Source: Pseudomonas sp. 6D_7.1_Bac1 (GTDB lineage Bacteria > Pseudomonadota > Gammaproteobacteria > Pseudomonadales > Pseudomonadaceae). From it: a stretch of 64,000 bases of DNA. The notes under the pieces are model-generated. The model was given only the letters and a program-made list of their open reading frames with translations, did no database searches and had not been told where the DNA came from. Positions 52,600 to 61,960 of this stretch are shown here, in pieces; within the stretch, counting starts at the first letter, position 1, and each line of letters opens with the position of its first letter. A program made the position numbers and the translations under genes. The DNA lies in contig NZ_JANLNW010000067.1 in assembly GCF_025465945.1 (NCBI RefSeq), positions 1 through 64,000 of the forward strand, read 5' to 3'.

Positions 52600-55500
52600 A
52601 TGAGTGAACCGATTATTCAGGCCGATGCGAGCCTGGTACGCAATAGTGATTTTCGCGAAGGTTTTTCTTTTTGGAACCGAGGTCCGACTAATCCCAATTG
52701 GGTCGGCCGCATAAAAGAAAGCTATCAGGGCGAAGACATTTATTGCCTGACGGCCGGCAATCTGGCCTCGGTCAGTCAGATTGTCGATGCGCCAAAGGAC
52801 CTTCGCGCAAATGCTCGTTACATCCTGAGCTTTCTCTGCGAATCGTGGCATGACAAGGACGGTCGTCTGGAGGTCTGCATTGAAGGGAGTTCGGAGCCTG
52901 CGCAGGTGATCACGCTGCCTGCCGGCTCGCGGCTCAATAGTCAGGTGGACAAAGAGCGTCATGCTGATCAGCAACCGATGCTATTCAATCCTGAACAGTA
53001 CGAAGTCGAGCTGACGCTGCCGCTCAAACAAAACGACAAGGTTCGTGTCAGCGTGTTCAGCCCCGCCAGCAGAGACGATGAGTACGGGAAGGTCATCCGC
53101 ATCACCCGCATCGAGATCCGCCTGCACCTGGAACCTTTGGTGCTGCAACAGCTGACACTCGACGACCAGACGCTGCCGCCGGCTCGTACGTTGTACCTGT
53201 GTCTGGGCGCTGTCGGGAGCTTGAACCACCGGCTGGGTTTTGTGCCGGCGCCGGACAACGCCTGGCGCGACACCGCGGCGTCGCTGAACATCGAAAATAA
53301 CCCTCAGGATGGCAGCATTGTGGCGACGCCGATGTGGGGGCTGGACCATCCGCTCGACGGCTTTTGGGAGTTCTATTGCCCGCTGATCGACGGTGATGGC
53401 CCCTTTGAGTTCTGGTTCTACCTGCTGAACAAATACACGGCCGATGCCTATCGCATCAACGCTTCGCTCGGGCATCATCGGCTGGTGTTTCGTGAGGTGC
53501 TGGAGGCGGCTTTCTACCCGGTTGTCGAGTACGCACAAAGCGTGCGTCTGGGGGTTCAGGTGGCGTCGTACTACACCGGTCAAGCACTCAACGGCCGGAC
53601 GGTGAACTGGGGGGTAAAGGGGCAGCGGCAGGCAATTTCGGTGCTCACCGATGACGAGGGTTGGGCCTACTTCGATTACGCCCCAAGCCGCGCGGGTGAC
53701 TTTGTCATCGAGGCATGGGTGGCGAGTCTGTACTACGCCAGCGGTGTGTTCACTCAAGGGTTTGAGGTTCGGGTACTGGCGACCGATCCCTGGAAAGAGG
53801 TCAAGGCCGTCATCGATGGCAAGGAAACGCCATGGGATGAGAAGACCGGTTACCCCAATCGCGGCACCCAATACCCGGTGACCTTGAAATTGCCTGCCAA
53901 TAGTCCGTTGCTGGGGACCGAGCTGTGGTTGCTATGGGACGGCGACACGCCTGCCGAGTTAGGGGTGACGGTGAATCCGCCGCTTGAAGAGCCCGTTCCG
54001 GTCAGTGTCGTCGAACTGAGCTGGCGCCTGACCTGCGAGGATCGTATCGACGGTAGGTTTTACTTGCAGCTGGGTTGCTCGAAACTGTTGCGGCCTTCAA
54101 GCAAAAAACTGATGTCGCTGGCACGCAACAACGTCGAGATCGGCGAGGTTCGAGAGGCCAACAAGTTCCCGGTGGTGGATGAAAACGAAAGCGTGCTGCT
54201 GATGGTGCAGGTGACGCATGTCGTCACCAGCGGCCCCGGTGATCCGGTGGTCAATGCTCTGGTGGACTGGGTGGGGCCCAATGGCACGGTGTCCACCGTC
54301 ACCGGGGATGGTGGTTGGGCCAGTGTGCTGGATACGCCGAGGACAGCGGGGGGTTACACCATCACCGCGAAGGTCAGAGCGCATGTGGACATGCAGCCGG
54401 TTGAGCGTGCGTTTGCGGTGACGGCGTTGGCGACCAGCCCCTGGAAGGACACAGTCTTGTTTCATCTGGATGGCGAGCCGGTGGACCTGGTGGTCGTCGG
54501 TATCGCCTGTCGACGTGGCAAGCCGCATACCTTTCGCGTGACGCCGACGGCGGGCAGCCCGGTGAAGGACAAACCCATGACCTTGACCTGGCGCGATGGA
54601 GAGCCGGGTTTGGGGCTGACCATCGGTGCGCCGACGGCCACACCGGCCGGAGGCTGGGAATGGCGCTTGAGTTCCGGGATCAGCGCCAGCCGCAGTGGTT
54701 TGTTCGAGTTGAAGCTCACGAGTGACGTGGTATCGGGCGCTCGGGAGCTGTCGGGGCGTTTGCTCTCGGAAAACCTGGCCGATGAAGGGCGCCTGGTGCT
54801 CGATCAGGTGTCGGCCACGGTGGGTGACCAGACGCTCTTTCCGTGCCTGGGGGCTGTTCATCGTTACAAACTCTTGCCCAATGCGCTGAGCCCGTTGATC
54901 GGGCTGGATTTAAAACTGGCCTGGTCGGGCACACCCGCCGGTGAGCTGGGGGCGACGGTTACACCGGCGTTGCCTCTACCTCAGCCCATCAACGCCGGGG
55001 GCGCGGCCTGGGCGCTGGATTTCACCGCCAGTCAGAAGACCGGCCAGTTCTCTCTGGCGCTGGAGCTGCCTCAGCTCAAGCTGACGTCCACCGCCAATGT
55101 GATGCAATTGGCGCACAACAAAGTCCGGATCGAGACGCTGCGCGAAGCGGCTGTGGATCCGGTTGTCGGGCAGGACCGTGCCTGGCAGTGGGCGCGGGTG
55201 ATCTCCAGTTTCACCCGCCAGCCGGTAGTGCAGGTGCCGGTGAAGTGGACGGCGGTGGGGGCTTCGGCTGACGTGGATACCGATGCGAATGGCTGGTCCG
55301 GCTATGGCTTGGCGCCGACAACTGCACGGCGGCACGATGTCGAGGCACTGGTCTTTAGCCCTTATGACGACTATCAGGACAAGCGGGCCATGACGGTCAA
55401 CGCGCTGGCCAGTGATCCGTGGAGGGGGCTTGTCGTTCAGTTTGATGGGAAGTCTTCGCAGGTTTGGGGCGCCAAAACATATTTCCCGCGGCGCAAGGGC

Positions 55501-56916
55501 GAGCACAGTATCGAGTTGTCGGTGCCGGAGGGCAGCCCGTTGCTGAATCAAAAGGTGATGCTTGGGTTGACCGGGACGGGTCCTACCGTACTGGGCTTGA
55601 CGTTCTCGCCGGCGCTCGGAGTGCCGCAATTGCTGACCCGCGACGGGTTGAGCTACACGCTCAAGGGCGGCGATCTGAAGGACGGGAGTTTTGCGTTGCG
55701 TCTGGCCGCGTCGAGGTTATCTAACCTGTCACCGGCCAATGCGTTGTCGCTGGGCAGCGGCGGGCAAATCTTGAAGATCATCGTCAGCCATCGGGTTCAT
55801 CAGACTCTGGATTGGGGGCAGGCGTTGTATGAACAGGTCACGGTGGTGTCCGCCATCAGCGGCAAGCCGATGGCCGGTTGGACTGTGACCTGGCGTAGCC
55901 CGGACCTTGGGGTGGTGACAACGGTGACCGACTTCTATGGCGTGGCCAGGATTCATTTCATGCCAAAAAACCCAGGGGCTGCTGAGCTGACGGCGACGGT
56001 CGGGGATGAGTTGCACTCGGACACCCTGTCGCTGACCTTTACGATGAACGAGCCACGCAAGATCAGTGAGATTTATGAAGGCGATAACGACAAGTGGCCT
56101 GTGGAATGGGAGTCGCAGGTTCACGCACTGGCCAAGGTGGTCTCCAGCAGGACGGGACTGCCGCTGGAAGGCGTCGAGGTCATGTGGGAGTACGCAGGTC
56201 GGGCGATGTCGCCGTCGCTAACGGATGCCGACGGGATTGCAAGGCTGACCTTCGTCCTGACGGCCGAGGGGCATGGTGTGTTGTCGGCAGCGGTGAAAGG
56301 CGGTGTGGGGGGCTGGGATACGGCGCAGTTGGTGTATGGCGGGGTGGTGCCGGTTATTGAATCGTTGACCGCTGCCGGTCCAACAGAAATTGTTTTGGGG
56401 GGGGAGACACGAGCGAAAGCTCGGGTAGTTTCCCGTGCTGACGGTCAACCACTAGTGGGGGTGACTGTCTTCTGGAATATCTCTGGGCTGTCCTTGCCTG
56501 TAACGATTACAGATCAGAACGGGAACTCTTGGATAACCTTCACCCCGGTTGAGCTCGGGGAAAACAGGCTGACAGCGACAGCAGGTCTGGGGAGTAACCA
56601 GTCGTTGACTTATCATGTTTTTGACCCGGCAAATACTCCGATGATTGAGCGGATCACTAATCGTTCGCTACAAAATGTTGTCGGTAGTGAGGCGCATATC
56701 GAGGTCAGGATTGTGAGTCAGGAGACTGGGCTGCCTTTGGCTGGAGAGCTGGTCTCGTGGGGCTATCTGGGGATGGGGCTTACTCCTGCGCGAACGAACG
56801 CCGATGGTGTTGCGGAGGTCAGGTTCATTTTCCCCAAGGTGAGTAATGATCCGTTTTGGGTCTTGGTTCGCGGAGCCGTCAAGTATGTGGCCATTCGGGT
56901 TAGTGCTCCGTCCTGA
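52600..56916 (+). CDS. Giant Ig-like (Big_1-type) repeat protein in the Tc A operon
   Basis: 1438 residues; AGGAGC precedes the ATG, and the gene starts 47 bases after the pore component. It has no signal peptide and no membrane anchor. The N-terminal 190 residues look like a carbohydrate-binding-type jelly roll (NSDFREGFSFWNRGPTNPNW, then LEVCIEGSSEPAQVITLPAG). The rest is a chain of Ig-like units, many with the Big_1 pattern G-x-P-[LV]-x-G-V-x-V-x-W ... T-[DN]-x-x-G-x-[AS] (examples SGKPMAGWTVTWRSPDLGVV, LPLEGVEVMWEYAG, GQPLVGVTVFWNISGLSLPV). Such domains occur in invasins and adhesins. As a member of the Tc operon it may bind host glycans or the pore (inference). Confidence 0.8.
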   Translation: MSEPIIQADASLVRNSDFREGFSFWNRGPTNPNWVGRIKESYQGEDIYCLTAGNLASVSQIVDAPKDLRANARYILSFLCESWHDKDGRLEVCIEGSSEPAQVITLPAGSRLNSQVDKERHADQQPMLFNPEQYEVELTLPLKQNDKVRVSVFSPASRDDEYGKVIRITRIEIRLHLEPLVLQQLTLDDQTLPPARTLYLCLGAVGSLNHRLGFVPAPDNAWRDTAASLNIENNPQDGSIVATPMWGLDHPLDGFWEFYCPLIDGDGPFEFWFYLLNKYTADAYRINASLGHHRLVFREVLEAAFYPVVEYAQSVRLGVQVASYYTGQALNGRTVNWGVKGQRQAISVLTDDEGWAYFDYAPSRAGDFVIEAWVASLYYASGVFTQGFEVRVLATDPWKEVKAVIDGKETPWDEKTGYPNRGTQYPVTLKLPANSPLLGTELWLLWDGDTPAELGVTVNPPLEEPVPVSVVELSWRLTCEDRIDGRFYLQLGCSKLLRPSSKKLMSLARNNVEIGEVREANKFPVVDENESVLLMVQVTHVVTSGPGDPVVNALVDWVGPNGTVSTVTGDGGWASVLDTPRTAGGYTITAKVRAHVDMQPVERAFAVTALATSPWKDTVLFHLDGEPVDLVVVGIACRRGKPHTFRVTPTAGSPVKDKPMTLTWRDGEPGLGLTIGAPTATPAGGWEWRLSSGISASRSGLFELKLTSDVVSGARELSGRLLSENLADEGRLVLDQVSATVGDQTLFPCLGAVHRYKLLPNALSPLIGLDLKLAWSGTPAGELGATVTPALPLPQPINAGGAAWALDFTASQKTGQFSLALELPQLKLTSTANVMQLAHNKVRIETLREAAVDPVVGQDRAWQWARVISSFTRQPVVQVPVKWTAVGASADVDTDANGWSGYGLAPTTARRHDVEALVFSPYDDYQDKRAMTVNALASDPWRGLVVQFDGKSSQVWGAKTYFPRRKGEHSIELSVPEGSPLLNQKVMLGLTGTGPTVLGLTFSPALGVPQLLTRDGLSYTLKGGDLKDGSFALRLAASRLSNLSPANALSLGSGGQILKIIVSHRVHQTLDWGQALYEQVTVVSAISGKPMAGWTVTWRSPDLGVVTTVTDFYGVARIHFMPKNPGAAELTATVGDELHSDTLSLTFTMNEPRKISEIYEGDNDKWPVEWESQVHALAKVVSSRTGLPLEGVEVMWEYAGRAMSPSLTDADGIARLTFVLTAEGHGVLSAAVKGGVGGWDTAQLVYGGVVPVIESLTAAGPTEIVLGGETRAKARVVSRADGQPLVGVTVFWNISGLSLPVTITDQNGNSWITFTPVELGENRLTATAGLGSNQSLTYHVFDPANTPMIERITNRSLQNVVGSEAHIEVRIVSQETGLPLAGELVSWGYLGMGLTPARTNADGVAEVRFIFPKVSNDPFWVLVRGAVKYVAIRVSAPS

Positions 56917-56939
56917 GCATTGGACTGACGACATTGTCG

Positions 56940-58271
56940 CTAGAGCGTTCCGTCTTTCTTCCAGCATAGGTAACGTGTAACCAACTCCGCACCCAGCTCC
57001 CCGGGCCGCGCATCCAGCACCGGCACTCCATGAGCACTCAAGCGCTCATGGAGTTCGGCCCTGGCGTTCAAGTAGTCCACCGTGCCGCAATAGGCGAGGG
57101 CTTCGTCCAGGGTGTGCACCGGTGTTTGTCGCACCGTGTCGAGTACTTCTTCACGCAAACTGGCGACCAGTACACGATGCTGTTTGCCCAGGCGTTTGAC
57201 GGCGCTCAGCAGTTCGTCGTCGTCTTCATCACGCAGGTTGGTCACCAGCACCACCAGCGCCCGACGTTTTTGCCGGGCCAGTAACTGATTGGCGGCGGCC
57301 TGGTAATCGGCCGGGCGTTGGCTGCTGTCGAGGTCATAGACCGTGTTGAGCAGCACCTTGAGTTGTTCGGGACCTTTGATGGGCGCGAGGTAACGTGGTT
57401 GATCGCCCGCGAAGGTGCAGAGACCCACGGCGTCACCCTGACGCAGTGCCACGTAGCTGAGCAGCAGGCAGGCATTGAGCGCATGGTCGAAATGCGCCAG
57501 TTCACCGTCCTGGCTGCGCATCCGGCGGCCGCAATCGAGCAGGAAGATGATCTGCTGGTCGCGCTCGTCCTGATACTCGCGGGCAATCGGTGTGCGTTGG
57601 CGGGCGGTGGCTTTCCAGTCGATTTGGCGCAGGCTGTCGCCTTCGCGAAATTCTCTTAATTGATGGAACTCAAGACCCAACCCGCGACGCTGGCGCTGGC
57701 GAACGCCAAGCTGACTGAGCCAGTTGTCGACGGCCAGTAACTGTGCGCCGTACAGGCGGGCGAAGTCCGGGTAGACGCGGGTGCTGTCGGTGACGGTCAG
57801 GTAGCGGCGGGCGGACCATAGACCCAATGGGCTGGGCAGGTTGATTTCGCAGCGTTCGAAGCTGAAATGGCCACGCCGCAGGGGGCGCAGACGATAGCTG
57901 ATCTGGCTGTATTGACCGGGTTGCAGACCGACCGATTGCGGCAGGTGTTCAAAGCTCAGGCCGTCGGGAACGTGGTCGAGCAGTTGCACCTTCAGTGGCT
58001 GCGGGTAGTCGTGTTGAATGTCGACGCGCACCTCGCCCCAGCGCCCAAGCGCAAGGCTGCCGGGCATCTGGCGTCGCACTTTGGGCGATGGCAGGCGCGT
58101 GACGCGTATGGCATCGAACAGCGCGAGCAGTAACAGCGCCAGCAGCAATCCCCAGTTGATCGACAGCAGGTTGGGTGCAACGCTCAAACCCAACGCCCGG
58201 AGTGCGCCGAGTACGATGCTCAGGCCCAGCAGGGTAGCGAGCCAGATCAGCAAGAGGCGGGTGGGTTTCAT
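56940..58271 (-). CDS. DUF58 domain membrane protein
   Basis: 443 residues from the ATG at 58271 (MKPTRLLLIWLATLLGLSIV); the longer frame runs into a REP element. Two N-terminal membrane spans (about 5-55), a beta-rich segment, and the DUF58 core (LRQIDWKATARQRTPIAREY near 230-250, followed by a von Willebrand-like IIFLLDCGRRMRSQDG). DUF58 proteins are partners of MoxR AAA+ ATPases in complex-assembly operons, and the MoxR gene is just upstream (213-base gap filled by a REP pair). The usual further operon members do not follow: the Ig gene ends 23 bases away on the other strand. Confidence 0.9.
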   Translation of the reverse strand: MKPTRLLLIWLATLLGLSIVLGALRALGLSVAPNLLSINWGLLLALLLLALFDAIRVTRLPSPKVRRQMPGSLALGRWGEVRVDIQHDYPQPLKVQLLDHVPDGLSFEHLPQSVGLQPGQYSQISYRLRPLRRGHFSFERCEINLPSPLGLWSARRYLTVTDSTRVYPDFARLYGAQLLAVDNWLSQLGVRQRQRRGLGLEFHQLREFREGDSLRQIDWKATARQRTPIAREYQDERDQQIIFLLDCGRRMRSQDGELAHFDHALNACLLLSYVALRQGDAVGLCTFAGDQPRYLAPIKGPEQLKVLLNTVYDLDSSQRPADYQAAANQLLARQKRRALVVLVTNLRDEDDDELLSAVKRLGKQHRVLVASLREEVLDTVRQTPVHTLDEALAYCGTVDYLNARAELHERLSAHGVPVLDARPGELGAELVTRYLCWKKDGTL

Positions 58272-58324
58272 GGCATGGGGTTCCTGGTCATAAGGCCACC
58301 CACCTGTTTGAAAGGCATGCGGAG

Positions 58325-58456
58325 TGTGGCGAGGGAGCTTGCTCCCGCTGGACTGCGCAGCAGTCCTGAAACCTGCCACGGTATTTTTTCAGGCATTGCG
58401 CACCTGCTTGATTACGAGCGCTTCGCGCTCGAGCGGGAGCAAGCTCCCTCGCCGCA
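58325..58456. repeat. REP pair (GGGAGCTTGCTCCC type) inside the MoxR/DUF58 operon
   Basis: Left arm TGTGGCGAGGGAGCTTGCTC and right arm GAGCAAGCTCCCTCGCCGCA enclose about 90 bases that contain a further dyad (GAGCGCTTCGCGCTC). Same subtype as 1954-2066. Confidence 0.88.
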
Positions 58457-58484
58457 GGGGTGGGTGACATCGACGTCGCGATGC

Positions 58485-59531
58485 TCACGCTCTTGGCGCC
58501 GGAACCTGATCAAGCAGCTGCTTGAGCACCTGATCCACGTCCAGCCCTTCGATGTCCAGTTCCGGGGCGATTCGCACGCGATGGCGCAGTACAGCCAGCG
58601 CGCAGCCTTTGATGTCATCCGGGATCACGAACTCACCACCGCGCAGCAGCGCCCGTGCCCGTGCCACCCGGACCAGCGCGATGGTGGCCCGCGGGCCGGC
58701 GCCGAGGGTCAGGCCGGGCCAGCTGCGGGTGGTGCGGGCCAGGCGTACCGCGTAGTCCAGCACCTGTTCGTCCAGCGGCAGGTCGCTGGCGATCCGTTGC
58801 AAGGCCGGTACATCCTTGGCTTGCAGAACCGTGCGCAACGGCTGCACATCCAGCATGTCGGCGCGGGTCGAGCGGCTGACCTGACGGACCATGTCCAGCT
58901 CCTGATCGGCGTCGGGGTAGTCCATGCGCACCTTGAGCATGAAACGGTCGAGCTCGGCTTCGGGCAGGGGGTAGGTGCCTTCCTGTTCGATCGGGTTTTG
59001 CGTCGCCAGCACCATGAACGGTTGCGCAATCGGCAGGGCGCGGCCTTCAAGGGTGACCTGGCGTTCCTGCATGGCTTCGAGCAACGCGGCCTGGGTTTTC
59101 GCCGGTGCGCGGTTGATTTCGTCAGCCAGCAGAAGATGGGTGAACACCGGGCCTTTGCGCAGTTTGAACTGCTCGGTTTGCAGGTCGTACACCGCATGCC
59201 CGGTCACGTCGCTGGGCATCAGGTCCGGGGTGAATTGAATCCGTGCGAATTCGCCACCGAAGCAGCGGGCGAGAGCACGTACCAGCAAGGTCTTGCCCAA
59301 GCCCGGAACGCCTTCGAGCAGCACATGACCGCCGGCAATCAGCGCGCAGAGCACATCGTCGATCACCGCTTCCTGGCCGATAACGGCCTTTCGCAATTCA
59401 AGGCGCACGGCTTGTGCCAGTTGGCTGGCGCGCTGGCGCTGTTGGGCGGCATGGGTCTGGCTGGCGGGCTCGATGGGGTCATTCAAAGATTCCGGAGCCT
59501 TGCTAACTGTTACATGTGTTTTATCTTCCAT
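58485..59531 (-). CDS. MoxR-family AAA+ ATPase
   Basis: 348 residues. Walker A GVPGLGKT (about 73-80), Walker B HLLLADEINRAPAKTQAALL (about 132), sensor segment MVLATQNPIEQEGTYPLPEA, and a C-terminal lid. The first 30 residues are a low-complexity extension. MoxR ATPases act as chaperones for metallo- or von Willebrand-type protein complexes together with DUF58 proteins, encoded here by the next gene. The upstream side borders an AT-rich TIR-gene island; no further operon gene is visible there. Confidence 0.93.
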   Translation of the reverse strand: MEDKTHVTVSKAPESLNDPIEPASQTHAAQQRQRASQLAQAVRLELRKAVIGQEAVIDDVLCALIAGGHVLLEGVPGLGKTLLVRALARCFGGEFARIQFTPDLMPSDVTGHAVYDLQTEQFKLRKGPVFTHLLLADEINRAPAKTQAALLEAMQERQVTLEGRALPIAQPFMVLATQNPIEQEGTYPLPEAELDRFMLKVRMDYPDADQELDMVRQVSRSTRADMLDVQPLRTVLQAKDVPALQRIASDLPLDEQVLDYAVRLARTTRSWPGLTLGAGPRATIALVRVARARALLRGGEFVIPDDIKGCALAVLRHRVRIAPELDIEGLDVDQVLKQLLDQVPAPRA

Positions 59532-60213
59532 AAATCAGTCACTTACCTAATTTAACTTTTTCATGTTTTTTACGTGCGTAACGAGTGAGTGACTGACAAT
59601 CTGCACAAGTGCAATTCCATCGTAACCTCTCATTTTGAGCTCGTCTGAAGTGGAGGTTAGGCCATGACGGCCACTTATGTTTGGGGGTAATGCACCCCAA
59701 GTGCCAGTTGGTCTTTCCGTGGTCTCGATCCCGAATCACGTGTGAAGGATTAAAAAACAGCGCGCAGCGTCGGGATGGCAACGCGTACTACAGCGCGAAT
59801 CAGCTCGTTGCATGCCCGTTTGTTCGCTCTCGCTGGGATCGAGGGCAGGTGCACCCACTCTGGCAGTGAAATTGAAGCGCCTAGGCATCGATCTGCACCA
59901 CATGCTTGGTATCCATTGCGGCCTCTAAGCTTGACAAGCTTGGGTCAGAAAGGATGCCCCTTTCAGCCATCCTCACAAAATGCATTGACAGTCATCTTGT
60001 GAGTCTAGATTGACGATTTCTGCTCAATATCACTCAGGTATTGCCACTTCGGTGGCCTACAGAGATGGCGCAGGTGTCAATCCTCAAAATTCCGCGCGAG
60101 AAATCCTGCCGAAAGAGATTGCACTATCTCTCCAAGCTTTGATATTAAATAGCCACCCGGCACTACTCTGTGCGTCGGGGGTATCTACAAAAATCTCAAG
60201 GACCGAAATATCA
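59532..60213. other. Gap between MoxR and the TIR operon
   Basis: 682 bases with no gene I can support. GC falls towards the right side. An AAGCTT-GAC-AAGCTT dyad lies at about 59929-59943 and a TTGACA hexamer at 59985-59990, but I see no good -10 at standard spacing. The frame of the first TIR gene is open from 60010; its extra 68 codons have no TIR features and no ribosome site. Short frames here encode nothing recognisable. Confidence 0.45.
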
Positions 60214-60744
60214 ATGAATCTTCAAGAAATTCTTAAGTCTCTGGAAAAGCCAGTCAAGCACAAAATTTTCGTGAGTTATCATCACAAATTAGATCAAGAA
60301 TATTACGATGCGTTCTCGACAAAGTTTCATGATACCTACGAATCGATACACGATGCATCATTGGACAGCGAAATAGACAGCGACGACGTTGACTATGTAC
60401 TTCGACGGATTCGCGAAGAATATATAACAGGTACCTCCTGTACCGTAGTGCTAATTGGTGCTGAAACGTATCAAAGGAAGTATATCGACTGGGAAATTAA
60501 GGCAACACTTGATAAGGAACACGCCCTCCTTGGGATCTATCTCCCATCAGCACCGCGAACTGAAAATCGCATTAGTGTGCCGGGTAGACTACATGACAAC
60601 ATTCAAAGTGGTTATGCAGTTTTTACAAGCTGGGAAAACGCCACTGAATCGCCAGAATCTTTGGAAAAATACGTCGCCGAGGCCAAATCCAAATACAAAT
60701 CTCTCATAGTCAACAGCCGCGAAAAGAAGAAGCGCAATGGGTGA
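60214..60744 (+). CDS. ThsB-like TIR-domain protein (TIR 1)
   Basis: 176 residues from the ATG at 60214 with AAGGA upstream. A single TIR-like domain of the ThsB/DUF1863 kind: HKIFVSYHHKLDQEYYDAF (strand A, about 16-34), a DASLDSEIDSDD loop, TSCTVVLIGAETYQRKYIDW (about 74-93) and the likely catalytic Glu94 directly after Trp93. In Thoeris systems such proteins make a cyclic ADP-ribose-type signal from NAD on phage infection. It overlaps the next gene by eight bases. Base composition is AT-rich compared with the flanking genes. Cytoplasmic. Confidence 0.82.
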   Translation: MNLQEILKSLEKPVKHKIFVSYHHKLDQEYYDAFSTKFHDTYESIHDASLDSEIDSDDVDYVLRRIREEYITGTSCTVVLIGAETYQRKYIDWEIKATLDKEHALLGIYLPSAPRTENRISVPGRLHDNIQSGYAVFTSWENATESPESLEKYVAEAKSKYKSLIVNSREKKKRNG

Positions 60745-61960
60745 GGCAAAAGAGAACGATCTCGCAAAGCCTTTTTTTGTGATCTATGTCGTATGGCACC
60801 CTAGCTTTGAGTTAGGGGAAAAAGTTGCCGGAACTATAATGCAACATTTTCGGCGCGATCTATACAGAAATATTGTAGGGGGCGTGGGCATTCCGGTGGT
60901 ATTCCGTAGTGCCTGTATGCCGGGTAGTGATACCCCCATATCGGTAACCCCTGAAGACTCTGAAGCGTCCGCAATCATTGCACTCCTTGACGATAACCTG
61001 TGCGAATCGCAAGACTGGGTTGACTACCTCAATACTCTCTCATCAAAAACAGATGAATCCAACAGAACTGGATTTAACAACCTCCTATTTCCTGTCTCTT
61101 TCAACAAAGCAACATTGCAAAAAGCAAGCTTGAAAGAGCAAGCGCTTAGATGGGATTTGTGGAAGGGTGATGACGCGGAGAGAATAACGCGCCTAATAAG
61201 CGAACTCACCTATGAGTTCTGCCGAATGCTCAGGCACCACTTGGCTCAACTTGAGAACCCATCCCACAAAAACCTGCAAGACTACTTAAAAAAAGTACAA
61301 ATCTTCTTGAGTCATTCAAAACATGATGACGACGGAATCGAAATTGCCACAGCTATAAGAATGAGGATCTATGAAGGGCATGGATTATCCTCATTTTTTG
61401 ATGTAAATGACATCCCAGCAGGCCTAAGATTTGACGAAGTACTGCTGGAGCAAGTACGTATCAGCGCAATGGTCGCGATTCATACAGACTCCTACTCATC
61501 AAGAGAGTGGTGTCGAAAAGAAATCATTGAAGCCAAAACCTGGAATATTCCCCTCGTAGTCGCCAACAGCATAAGTAATATGGACGAAAGAGGTTTCCCT
61601 TACATGGGGAACGTACCGGTAGTTCGTCTCGGTTACGACCCAACAGATGTTTCTCGAATAGATATTGTCATAAGTAGGCTCCTCGATGAGGTTTTGAAGG
61701 ATTTTCTGTGGTGTTGTCAGACACATGAAATAAAGAAACAGCTACCTAGAAAAGCATTCCTCATCCCACGCCCGCCGGAGTTGATTTCTCTATCGTCCAT
61801 TCCTCAGGGAGGCGAGCAGGCCGAGGTTGACTCTAAAGAAATTATACTTATTTACCCAGATCCTCCATTGAGCACGGAGGAGGAACGACTCATCAACAGG
61901 GTTTCGCCAAATGTGCAGCTTAGAAGCCTAGCTGAATGGAAAGCGGGGGCTACCAGATGA
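60737..61960 (+). CDS. Large TIR-domain protein with a second TIR-like half (TIR 2)
   Basis: 407 residues. The clear TIR domain spans about 186-325: VQIFLSHSKHDDDG, then SFFDVNDIPAGLRFDEVLLE, SAMVAIHTDSYSSREWCRKE with the candidate catalytic Glu262. Residues 12-160 look like a diverged TIR or Rossmann half (FFVIYVVWHPSFELGEKV, ASAIIALLDDNLCESQDW) without an obvious catalytic Glu. The tail (345-407) has an unusual EIILIYPDPPLSTEEERL motif. It overlaps TIR 1 by eight bases and the SLOG gene by four, so translation is coupled. It could be an NAD-cleaving effector or a second signal maker; the sequence does not decide. Confidence 0.8.
   Translation: MGEAKENDLAKPFFVIYVVWHPSFELGEKVAGTIMQHFRRDLYRNIVGGVGIPVVFRSACMPGSDTPISVTPEDSEASAIIALLDDNLCESQDWVDYLNTLSSKTDESNRTGFNNLLFPVSFNKATLQKASLKEQALRWDLWKGDDAERITRLISELTYEFCRMLRHHLAQLENPSHKNLQDYLKKVQIFLSHSKHDDDGIEIATAIRMRIYEGHGLSSFFDVNDIPAGLRFDEVLLEQVRISAMVAIHTDSYSSREWCRKEIIEAKTWNIPLVVANSISNMDERGFPYMGNVPVVRLGYDPTDVSRIDIVISRLLDEVLKDFLWCCQTHEIKKQLPRKAFLIPRPPELISLSSIPQGGEQAEVDSKEIILIYPDPPLSTEEERLINRVSPNVQLRSLAEWKAGATR

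Noticed and set aside
60010..60213. A 68-residue N-terminal extension of the first TIR protein
   Set aside because: The extension has no TIR features or ribosome site, while the ATG at 60214 has AAGGA upstream and starts just before the TIR fold.
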